Shown here: positions 23,869 to 31,271 of the stretch, in pieces
Numbering within the stretch: the stretch's first letter is position 1
Layout of the letters: the number at the start of each line of letters is the position of its first letter
Source of the DNA: Acidilobaceae archaeon
GTDB lineage: Archaea; Thermoproteota; Thermoprotei_A; Sulfolobales; Acidilobaceae
Assembly: GCA_027080775.1 (NCBI GenBank)
Contig: JALWPV010000072.1
Coordinates: forward strand, 1 to 45,385
Direction of reading: 5' to 3'
Length of the DNA: 45,385 nucleotides
The notes under the pieces: generated by a model
Told to the model about the DNA's origin: nothing
The model's input: only the letters and a program-made list of their open reading frames with translations
The model's database searches: none
Translations under genes and position numbers: made by a program

Positions 23869-25315
23869 GGCATCCCTAATAGTGCTGGCAAGCTACCTTC
23901 TCCTGGGCACGCTGCTGGCCATCTGGACTAGGAGGTACCTCTCCCCCAGGTGGACAGCCAGGGAGTACTACGTGGCCGGGGGCAGGATGGGCGGTTTCCT
24001 AGCGGCCATGACCTACGCGGCCACCACCTACAGCGCCTTCATGATAGTGGGGCTAGTGGGCTTCTCCTACTTCACGGGGGTGGGAGCCGCTGGCTTCGAG
24101 TTATCCTACTTTATCGCTACCATGGCGTTACTCGCCTGGCTCGCTAGGAGGGTCTGGAGGCTCTCTAGGAGCAGGAGGTGGGTGACGCCCAGTGGGATGC
24201 TGGCTGACATCTATGGCAGCAGATCCCTCGGAGCATTTATCACCGCCCTATATCTAGTAGCACTTATACCCTACGCTGCAGGCCAGCTTAAAGGCATAGG
24301 CGAGGCACTCGCTGGCTTGGCACCTCGGGGTCACAGCCCCACCTATTATGAAGCCGGCGTGATTCTGGCCCTCGTCGTCATGCTAGCCTGGAGCCTCGTG
24401 GCCGGCATGTGGAGTGTAGCCGTTACAGACGCTCTTCAGGGGCTCCTGATGATTGCTGCGGCTGCTGGGCTCCTAGGCTGGGTTTATGCTAAGGTCGTAC
24501 CCGTAGCTGGTTGGGCAGCAATCACGAGGGCCCTGAGTTCCGAAGGGCTCCTAAGCCTGGAGCCCCACTGGCCGGCGGCGAGGTTCGTAGCATTTGTAAC
24601 GCCCTGGGTTTTCTTCGCCGTCACCAACCCCCAAGTGGTTCAGAGGCTCTATGTCGCCAGGGATGAGGGAGCGCTTAGACTCATGGTTAGGGGTTTCGGG
24701 TTCTTTGGGATACTATACACGATCCTTGTGATCCTCGCGGGCCTGCTTACAAGGGCTGGCGCCGCGCTGGGCCTTATACCGGTGGAGCCGGGGGGCATAG
24801 ATGAGGTGACGCCAAGCCTTATGGAGCTAATGCATCCGGCCCTCGCAGCCATAGTGTTCACTAGCATAGTAGCAGCGGCGGTCTCCACGGCCGATAGCAT
24901 ACTCCTAACCATAGCCGGCACTAGCGAGAGGGATCTTGTACCGGGCCGTGAGTCTCCCCTGCGGGGACTAGCTGCCGCCATCATCGTAGCCATCGCTATG
25001 GCCGCTGTCGCCTGGCTGAGAGTTAGTTACATAGTGGCGCTCGCGGTAACATCGAGCGTCCTCTTACTACCCCTAGCGCCGCCCACCATAGCTTCTCTGG
25101 CGACCGGCAGGAGACTGCCCTCCTGGGTGGCCTGGGGGAGCCTACTGGCGGGCACGGCTGTGAATGCCGCCTTTATAGTAGTGGGGGGACCCAAGGGCCC
25201 CCTAGCTGGGTCCCTCCACGGCATCCCAGCGCCTCTCATAGTTCTACTCGCCTCGAGTCTACCACTAGTATTACCTGGAGCCCTCAGAGGGTCTCCCCTG
25301 GAAGGGGGATGCTAG
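23852..25315 (+). CDS. Sodium:solute symporter (SSS family)
   Basis: 487 aa with 12-13 hydrophobic helices. Family features: REYYVAGGRMGGFLAAMTYAATTYSAFMIVG (SSS helix 1-2 region with the Na+-site small residues), PYAAGQLKGIGEAL, and the core AIVFTSIVAAAVSTADSILLTIAGT, which is the conserved 'S..ST.DS.l' Na2 site. The substrate is unknown; pantothenate, proline, sugars and organic acids are all known in the family. GTG start at 23852, coupled to the small membrane partner, under the palindromic operator at 23647-23668. Confidence 0.88.
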   Translation: MSVRLEASLIVLASYLLLGTLLAIWTRRYLSPRWTAREYYVAGGRMGGFLAAMTYAATTYSAFMIVGLVGFSYFTGVGAAGFELSYFIATMALLAWLARRVWRLSRSRRWVTPSGMLADIYGSRSLGAFITALYLVALIPYAAGQLKGIGEALAGLAPRGHSPTYYEAGVILALVVMLAWSLVAGMWSVAVTDALQGLLMIAAAAGLLGWVYAKVVPVAGWAAITRALSSEGLLSLEPHWPAARFVAFVTPWVFFAVTNPQVVQRLYVARDEGALRLMVRGFGFFGILYTILVILAGLLTRAGAALGLIPVEPGGIDEVTPSLMELMHPALAAIVFTSIVAAAVSTADSILLTIAGTSERDLVPGRESPLRGLAAAIIVAIAMAAVAWLRVSYIVALAVTSSVLLLPLAPPTIASLATGRRLPSWVAWGSLLAGTAVNAAFIVVGGPKGPLAGSLHGIPAPLIVLLASSLPLVLPGALRGSPLEGGC

Positions 25316-25371
25316 GACTTGAGGGCCCCAGAGGGCGCGGGCTCTCGAGCGCGTGGGGGTTCCAGGGCTCC

Positions 25372-25421
25372 GGGTCTATATGAGCCCCTGAAAAGCGGGA
25401 GTCCTTGGGGGTGCTCCCGGG
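25372..25421 (+). promoter_or_regulatory. Promoter of the TGS GTPase gene
   Basis: GTCTATATGA (25374-25383) is a TATA box about 45 bases before the TTG start at 25422. Confidence 0.45.
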
Positions 25422-26591
25422 TTGCCCGCTAACCTGCCGCCAGAGGCTAAGGCCAAGCTGGCTAAGTACAGCGACGCTAGGACTCCTGAGGAGAAGTTGA
25501 GGGCCCTAGAGGAGTTCATCAGCGCCGTCCCCAAGCACAAGGGGACCGAGAACCTCCTGCTCTGGGCCCGTAGGCGCATGGCGGAGCTGCGGGAGGAGAT
25601 AGAGGAGAGGAAGAGGAGGAGGGTCGGCGGGGGCCCCCGGATATTCGTTGAGAAGCAGGGCGCCGCGCAGGTCGTCATCCTGGGCCCGCCGAACTCGGGT
25701 AAGAGCAGCCTGCTTGCAGCACTGACCCGGGCGAAGCCCGAGGTGGCCCCGTGGCCCTTCACGACTCAGAGGCCCCTACCGGGTATGCTCCACTACGAGG
25801 ACATACAGTTCCAGCTCGTCGATACTCCCCCATTGATCCTGGACGACCCGGATAACAGCGTGAACAGCAGGGTCCTCGGCCTCGCCAGGAACGCTGACGC
25901 CCTCCTACTAGTCGTGGGCCTCGACGAGGAGAACCCAGCCTCCGCCCTCAGGAGGCTCCTAGCGCTCCTCGAGGATAGGGGGATCTACATAACCAGGACC
26001 CGGGGCCTCGTGAGGATAATCAAGAGCAGGGAGGTCAACGGCATAAGGGTGAGGGGCTCGGGGAGGCTGGTAGGCTTCACCGAGGACGACCTCAGGAGGT
26101 TCCTAGCCGAGTACAGGGTCTACAACGCGATAGTCGAGATCGAGGGAGACGTCACGCTCGACGACGTGGAGGCAGCCCTCTACAAGACCCTGACCTACAA
26201 GCCGGCGGTGATACTACTCAACAAGGCCGACGCCCCGGGCGCGAGGGAGAGGGCCCATAAGGCCTTGAGGGCCGCCCCACCCGACGTGCCAGTCCTAGCT
26301 GTATCAGCACTCACCCGGGAGGGCCTCGACGGCCTGGGGAGGATCCTCTTCGAGAGGCTGGGCATCATTAGGGTCTACACTAAGCAGCCCAACAAGGAGC
26401 CGGACCCCGAGCCGCTCATACTACCCAGGGGCTCCACCGTGCTCGACGCCGCCAGGAGGATCCACTCGAGGCTCGCCAAGCACTTCAGGTACGCCAAGAT
26501 CTGGGGGCCTAGCGCCAAGTACCCTGGCCAGAGGGTTGGGGGCGACCACGTACTAGAGGATGGCGATATAGTTGAGATACACGCCTCCTAG
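25422..26591 (+). CDS. DRG/Obg-related GTPase with TGS domain
   Basis: 389 aa. An N-terminal helical region (KLRALEEFISAVPKHKGTENLLLWARRRMAELREEIEERKRRR) is followed by the G domain: G1 GPPNSGKSS, G2 region PFTTQRPLPGM, G3 DTPP (usually DxPG), G4 NKAD and G5 SAL. The C-terminal TGS domain ends with the usual VLEDGDIVEIHA. This is the archaeal DRG family, thought to act on ribosomes or tRNA binding. The DTPP variant of G3 replaces the switch-II glycine with proline, which may alter hydrolysis. TTG start at 25422. Confidence 0.87.
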   Translation: MPANLPPEAKAKLAKYSDARTPEEKLRALEEFISAVPKHKGTENLLLWARRRMAELREEIEERKRRRVGGGPRIFVEKQGAAQVVILGPPNSGKSSLLAALTRAKPEVAPWPFTTQRPLPGMLHYEDIQFQLVDTPPLILDDPDNSVNSRVLGLARNADALLLVVGLDEENPASALRRLLALLEDRGIYITRTRGLVRIIKSREVNGIRVRGSGRLVGFTEDDLRRFLAEYRVYNAIVEIEGDVTLDDVEAALYKTLTYKPAVILLNKADAPGARERAHKALRAAPPDVPVLAVSALTREGLDGLGRILFERLGIIRVYTKQPNKEPDPEPLILPRGSTVLDAARRIHSRLAKHFRYAKIWGPSAKYPGQRVGGDHVLEDGDIVEIHAS

Positions 26592-26656
26592 GAGCCCCCG
26601 TATGACCCAGGGTTAAAGCCGGGGGACCCCCTCATCAGGTAACGGGTGGGTTCCTC

Positions 26657-27631
26657 GTGCACAAAGCCCTCAGGGGCCCCTTCACCGGGGCGCCCACTAG
26701 CAGGGCCGAGCTGGTGGAGAGGGCCTCGAGGCTCCTGGGCCTCGTGGGCCGCACCCCGGTTAGGTGCTCGAGGCTCGGCCCCGTGGAGTTATGCGTTAAA
26801 CTGGAGTACTCGAACCCCACGGGTAGCCACAAGGATAGGATAGCCGTTTACATGCTCAGGGGCCTAGCCGAGGAGGGCGCCCTGGAGCCGGGGGGCTGTG
26901 TGGCCGAGATTAGCAGCGGGAACACGGCAACCTCCGTGGCGTGGGCCTCGAGGCTCCTCGGGCTGAGGGCCGTGCTATACGTTGAGAGGAGGGTGTCTCC
27001 CCTCAAGAAGTCCATGATAAGGGCCTTCGGGGGCGAGGTAGTCGAGATAGGCGACGAGCCCGAGGAGAGGGAGAGGGCGGTGGAGGACATGGAGAGGAGG
27101 GGGTGCGTCTACCTCAACCAGTCCGGGAACGAGTACAACTGGAGGGCCCACTACGAGACGAGTGGCCCCGAGATCCTGGGCCAGCTCCACTGGGACCTCG
27201 ACGCCTTCGTCATGGGCGCTGGCACGGGGGGCACCATAACTGGAGTGGGGGAGAGGCTCAAGGAGGCCCTGGGCAGCGTGCTCGTAGTCGCCGTCACCCC
27301 GAGGGCCTCAGCGCTGGCCGGGGGCCCCGGGGGCGATGTGATCGAGGGCCTGGCCTCCACCAGGATCCCTAGCCTCCTCGAGAGGCACCGCCGGGCCGTG
27401 GATAGGGTCATAGAGGTCTCAGAGGCGGAGGCAGTTGAGGGCGTCAAGGCCCTCCTGAGGCTCACCGGCATAGCAGCCGGTCCCTCGACGGGGGCGGCCC
27501 TCGTGGGCGTGCTCAGGCTCGTGGAGGAGGGGGCCCTGGATAGGGGTGTGAGGGCCGTCATACTGGCGGCGGACCACGCCTCCAGGTACCCCTGGCTCTT
27601 AGAAGCCCTAGCTGGTGGTGCCGGGCCTTGA
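26657..27631 (+). CDS. PLP-dependent cysteine synthase / threonine synthase-like enzyme
   Basis: 324 aa, fold-type II PLP enzyme. The PLP lysine is in NPTGSHKDR; the substrate-carboxylate loop is SSGNTATSVA; the phosphate-binding glycine loop is GTGGTITG. These patterns match the cysteine synthase/cystathionine β-synthase group, making cysteine from O-acetyl- or O-phosphoserine and sulfide. The loop SGNTA in place of the usual SGNTG is a mild deviation. GTG start at 26657. Its stop overlaps the start of the CARF-PIN gene by 4 bases, so the two are co-transcribed. Confidence 0.8.
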   Translation: MHKALRGPFTGAPTSRAELVERASRLLGLVGRTPVRCSRLGPVELCVKLEYSNPTGSHKDRIAVYMLRGLAEEGALEPGGCVAEISSGNTATSVAWASRLLGLRAVLYVERRVSPLKKSMIRAFGGEVVEIGDEPEERERAVEDMERRGCVYLNQSGNEYNWRAHYETSGPEILGQLHWDLDAFVMGAGTGGTITGVGERLKEALGSVLVVAVTPRASALAGGPGGDVIEGLASTRIPSLLERHRRAVDRVIEVSEAEAVEGVKALLRLTGIAAGPSTGAALVGVLRLVEEGALDRGVRAVILAADHASRYPWLLEALAGGAGP

Positions 27632-29130
27632 AGGCCGTCGTGCCCCTGGGGGCCGACCCGAGCTCCCCCCTCGCAGCCCTCTCGGCCCTCTACAGGGTCT
27701 GGGAGGAGTACGATGTGGACTCCCTGCTACTACTCGCCACAACCGACGCCCCCAGCGGGGTCCTCGAGGCCGTTGAGGCTGAGGCCTCGGAGAGGCTCGG
27801 GCTCCGAGTCGGCGTGGAGAGGGTTGACGCTGGAGTCGAGGGCCTCGGCGATGGGGGTGACAGGCTGACCTCGGAGGTGGAGGGCCTCCTCTCCAGCGAG
27901 TGCGGGGACGGCCTCGTGGTCGTGGTCTCACCCGCCGGTAGGAGGCTGGCGGCGGCCCTAGCCCTCGCCGGCGCCAGGCTCACGGAGTGCCCCGTAGACG
28001 TTGCCCACCTCCACTTCTACTTCGGCCCCTGGACGGGCCTCCCATACCCCTACACCCCCCGCAGGCTCGAGCCACTAGTAGTCATGCACAGGGGCCTACC
28101 AGGGGAGCGGGGGGCCGCCAGGAGGGGCGAGGCCCCCGGGAGGGCTAGGAGGCTCTTCGACGCCCACTGCAGGCTACCCACGGGAGCAGAGCTACCCCCA
28201 CTCAGGTGCGCCGTTGGGGAGACGGCCAGGATCCTCAACGACTCCCCCGGCTCCACGCTCCTCCTACCAGGCAAGAGGAGGTGCGGCAGGCTACTCGTCG
28301 GGATCGGCGGCCGGAGCCTCGGAGCCGCCGACCTCTGCAGTGAGAGGGACGCTGCGAGACTCGCCGGGGGCATAGCGGCGTTCCTCAACGAGTTAGCCGA
28401 GGGCGCCTCCCCCATAAGGGAGGCCGAGCGCCTCCGCCAGTCCCTAGCATGGACGGGCCTTGCTCACCTCGAGGCCCACACGCCGCCCAGGGCCCCCAGG
28501 GCCTACAGGGGGCCCTTCCATGGCGTGGCCTCCTCGGGGGCCCCGGTGATCGTGGACACCACCCTGATCTACTATGGGGTCCACCGGTACGCCTGGGAGG
28601 GCGGGAGGATCCTGGTGCCGGAGTGCGCGGTCGTCGAGGTCCACTCGAGCTGGGCTGAGGCCGCTAAGAGGGGGAGGCTCGAGAGCGGCCGCGACGCCGC
28701 GGCCGCCCAGGCCTACATGGGCCTGGCGGACCTCCTGGGGGCGGGGGCCTCCATAATACCGGCGCCGGCTGGCAAGTGCGATGTGTCCATACCGAAGGCT
28801 GAGCCGGTCATACTCGACAACTCCTACATAGCAACCGCCGACGACGGCGCCTACAGGTACTGGGTGAGCCACCCGGCGAGCAGGCTCGCGACGCCGCTCA
28901 AGGTGAGCTTCGACCCCTACAAGGCCTCAAGGCAGGAGGTGGACCCCACGAGGGATCCCCGCGGCCTCTCGAGGCTATACTACGCCCTAACCCAGGCGCT
29001 CGTGCTCCTGGCACTCCTCGACAGGAACGGCCTCGTGGAGGGGCTAGAGCTTGAAATAGAGAACCCCGACGGCTCGACTAGGAGCGTGAGGATCCCCGCG
29101 GGATCCCTCCAGAGCAGGCTCTACGCCTAG
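27628..29130 (+). CDS. Predicted CARF-domain protein with C-terminal PIN-like nuclease
   Basis: 500 aa. Residues 1 to about 155 look like a CARF (CRISPR-associated Rossmann fold) domain: opening strand KAVVPLGADPSSPLAAL, the DSLLLLATTDAP strand, and VVVVSPAGRRLAAALALAG, where CARF proteins have the ligand-binding 'TGGTK' loop, followed by AHLHFYFG and LEPLVVMH. About residues 305-440 read like a PIN nuclease: PVIVDTTLIYYG (first Asp, about residue 310), LVPECAVVEVHS (Glu) and PVILDNSYIATADDG (later Asp pair). The central 140 residues are unassigned. CARF domains bind cyclic oligoadenylates; PIN domains cut RNA. No CRISPR array or cas gene is nearby. Coupled to the cysteine-synthase gene. Confidence 0.55.
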   Translation: MKAVVPLGADPSSPLAALSALYRVWEEYDVDSLLLLATTDAPSGVLEAVEAEASERLGLRVGVERVDAGVEGLGDGGDRLTSEVEGLLSSECGDGLVVVVSPAGRRLAAALALAGARLTECPVDVAHLHFYFGPWTGLPYPYTPRRLEPLVVMHRGLPGERGAARRGEAPGRARRLFDAHCRLPTGAELPPLRCAVGETARILNDSPGSTLLLPGKRRCGRLLVGIGGRSLGAADLCSERDAARLAGGIAAFLNELAEGASPIREAERLRQSLAWTGLAHLEAHTPPRAPRAYRGPFHGVASSGAPVIVDTTLIYYGVHRYAWEGGRILVPECAVVEVHSSWAEAAKRGRLESGRDAAAAQAYMGLADLLGAGASIIPAPAGKCDVSIPKAEPVILDNSYIATADDGAYRYWVSHPASRLATPLKVSFDPYKASRQEVDPTRDPRGLSRLYYALTQALVLLALLDRNGLVEGLELEIENPDGSTRSVRIPAGSLQSRLYA

Positions 29131-29148
29131 GAGCCCTTCTTATCCCCC

Positions 29149-29877
29149 GTGGGCCGCGCCCCGGCGCGTGGGTTGAGGGTCTTGACCAGCGTGCCGGGCA
29201 GGCTCGGAGAGGCCCTTGAGAGGAGGGGGAGGCTCCTCCAGGTCGCCCTAGACTACACCAGCCTCGGCGACGCCTTCGGGCTCGCCATGCGCCTCCCCAG
29301 GGTGGAGGGCGTGATCCTGGAGGCTGGCACGCCCCTCATAAAGTCCGCCGGGATGGAGGCCGTGAGGATCCTCAGGGCCCTCCCCGGGGCCCACCTGGTG
29401 GCGGCTGACACCAAGACAGTGGACACCGGAGCTCTGGAGGTGGGCCTCGCAGCCGATGCCGGGGCCGATATAGCGACGGTGCTGGCCCTAGCCCCTAGGG
29501 AGACTATAGAGGAGGCCCTCAGGGAGGCGGAGAGGAGGGGGGTGGCACTCTACGCCGACATGATAGGCTCCCAGGACCCAGTCAGCCTCGCCTCGAGGCT
29601 CCGCGAGATAGGGGTCCACGTGGCGCTCCTACACATAGGGATAGACGTCCAGAGGCGGCTAGGCATAACCGCGGGCCAGGTCACCCAGCTCGTCGAGAGG
29701 GTAGCCAAGGCCTTCCAGGGCCCCGTGGCGGTTGCGGGAGGCGTGAAGCCCGGGGAGGCCCGGAGGCTGGCCGAGGCTGGGGCGTCCATCGTGATCATAG
29801 GCGGCGCAATAACCAAAGCCGCCGACCCGGGGGCCGCGGCGGCTGAGGCCCTGAGGGGCCTCGGGCTAGGCTTGTAG
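29149..29877 (+). CDS. 3-hexulose-6-phosphate synthase
   Basis: 242 aa, OMP-decarboxylase superfamily. The family landmarks are LQVALDYTSLGDAF, EAGTPLIKSAGMEAV, VAADTKTVDTGALEVGLAADAGADI (catalytic D-x-K-x-x-D), HIGIDVQ and VAGGVKPGEARRL with VIIGGAITKA. In archaea lacking the oxidative pentose phosphate pathway, this enzyme runs in reverse to supply ribulose 5-phosphate and formaldehyde. The partner isomerase (PHI) is not adjacent. GTG 29149 is used; TTG 29173 or 29182 would remove a basic N-terminal extension. Confidence 0.87.
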   Translation: MGRAPARGLRVLTSVPGRLGEALERRGRLLQVALDYTSLGDAFGLAMRLPRVEGVILEAGTPLIKSAGMEAVRILRALPGAHLVAADTKTVDTGALEVGLAADAGADIATVLALAPRETIEEALREAERRGVALYADMIGSQDPVSLASRLREIGVHVALLHIGIDVQRRLGITAGQVTQLVERVAKAFQGPVAVAGGVKPGEARRLAEAGASIVIIGGAITKAADPGAAAAEALRGLGLGL

Positions 29878-31188
29878 GGCCTCCCTCGCCAGCCTCGCTA
29901 GTAGCCTCCTAGCAGTGGGATCCCCGAGTTCGAGCGCCAGCCCCTTGAGGAGGGCCTCCCCCAGGATCCTCAGGGGGTCGCCCCCGCTGCTGGCGGCCTC
30001 CTCCGCCTCCTCTAGGGCCCTCCTGACGATGGACTCCAGGCTCGGCGGCCCCTCCGGTGGGGCGGCCTCCTCGGCTAGGTCCTCCGCTATCCCCCTTAGT
30101 GCATCGCGGTCCCCTATCTCCACGTCGTCATATACTATTATCCCGTTTGACTCCAGGTCGGCGCGCACCTCCCTCGGAACGGGGGCCCTGGAGACGAGGT
30201 AGAACCTCTCCGGCTTGAATGTCTCCTTGTAGAGTAGTAGGAGCCTGTGCTCCCTCACCCTGAGGCTCCTAGCCCTGCCCTCGGCGAAGTCCTCGACCCT
30301 CCTCCTCTCGACGCCCAGTATGTCGGCCAGCCCCTCCTCCAGGCCCCTCAGCCACCTCTCCCTCCACTCCGTCGCCCTCATGGGCTTCGCGAAGGGCCCC
30401 CTCAGGTCCCTGGCCCTCTCGTACCAGTCGGGCAGCTCCTTGCACTCGATTATAGTGTGGGGCCTGATTATCGGTGGGTCCCTGTCGGGTGCCGCTATGT
30501 CGAGCACCCTACCCGGGTAGACGAGCATGTCCGGCCTTAGCACGGTGTAGAGCCTCCAGCTCCTGGCGAGGTCGCCCGTGTCCTCCCAGCCTATGGGCCT
30601 GGGGGCCTCGAGGAAGAAGCTGAGCTCTCCCCGCGAAAGCCTGACTATAGCATTGGGCGGTATACTGCCGCTCCTCTGCCTCCCACTCCTCTCGAGCAGT
30701 ATAACCCCCGTCTCGGGGTAGATAAGCCGGCCCCCCATGGAGCCTAGGTGCCCCAGGATCGCGGCTAGAACCCAGTCCTGGTATATGCTCCTCAGGTTAG
30801 TCCTCAGGCTGGTCCTGACGGCGGCGGAGCCCCTCCTGATTACTTCCTCCTCCCCTATCCTACCCCTCGCCAGGTCGAAGACGTAGTTGAAAAGCTTCTT
30901 CCTGAGGTGGGCCCTCGGATCCCCCAGGAAGCTCCTCAGCTCCCTCGAGTAGCTCCACCCGCGGGCCCCGAGGAGCCTCGATGCCCTCCTCAACTCGACG
31001 ACGAGCACCTCAGCCCAGGCCCTGGCCCTCTCGACCTCGCCGCGCCCAACGGCTAGATCGACTATCCTGTCGCGGATGCGCTCGAAAAGCTCCTCAGCCT
31101 CCCTAGAGGAGAAGACAAGGTGTATCCCGTCAGCGCGGACGAGCCCCCGGAGCCTGGCCACAAGCTCGCCGAGGCCCTCCTCAGCCAA
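29866..31188 (-). CDS. Predicted PD-(D/E)XK nuclease-like protein
   Basis: 440 aa. The central segment contains RPDMLVYPGRVLDIAAPDRD, then PHTIIECKELPDWYERAR: an Asp at the end of one strand and E-x-K on the next, the PD-(D/E)XK core. The N-terminal 200 residues are mostly helical and the C-terminal 110 residues are acidic and helical (EAEEAASSGGDPLRILGEALLKG). No restriction, Holliday-junction or transposon family could be assigned. TTG 31188 start, directly adjoining a perfect 10-bp palindrome, with a tandem 8-bp repeat farther upstream. It converges on the hexulose-phosphate synthase, with the CARF-PIN gene next to that. Confidence 0.5.
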   Translation of the reverse strand: MAEEGLGELVARLRGLVRADGIHLVFSSREAEELFERIRDRIVDLAVGRGEVERARAWAEVLVVELRRASRLLGARGWSYSRELRSFLGDPRAHLRKKLFNYVFDLARGRIGEEEVIRRGSAAVRTSLRTNLRSIYQDWVLAAILGHLGSMGGRLIYPETGVILLERSGRQRSGSIPPNAIVRLSRGELSFFLEAPRPIGWEDTGDLARSWRLYTVLRPDMLVYPGRVLDIAAPDRDPPIIRPHTIIECKELPDWYERARDLRGPFAKPMRATEWRERWLRGLEEGLADILGVERRRVEDFAEGRARSLRVREHRLLLLYKETFKPERFYLVSRAPVPREVRADLESNGIIVYDDVEIGDRDALRGIAEDLAEEAAPPEGPPSLESIVRRALEEAEEAASSGGDPLRILGEALLKGLALELGDPTARRLLARLAREALQA

Positions 31189-31236
31189 GCACTCCCCCAG
31201 GGGAGTGCTGGGGCGCTAAGGGTATTACGGTATTAC
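31188..31236 (-). promoter_or_regulatory. Palindrome and tandem repeat upstream of the nuclease-like gene
   Basis: AGCACTCCCC-CA-GGGGAGTGCT (31188-31209) is a perfect 10-bp inverted repeat that ends on the TTG start codon. GGTATTAC occurs twice in tandem (31221-31228 and 31229-31236); read on the minus strand, GTAATACC-GTAATACC may hold the TATA element. Together these look like a tightly controlled promoter or a start-codon-masking hairpin. Confidence 0.5.
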
Positions 31237-31271
31237 CACCCAGCCATGGCGCCCCGCGGGGGAGGCTAAGC

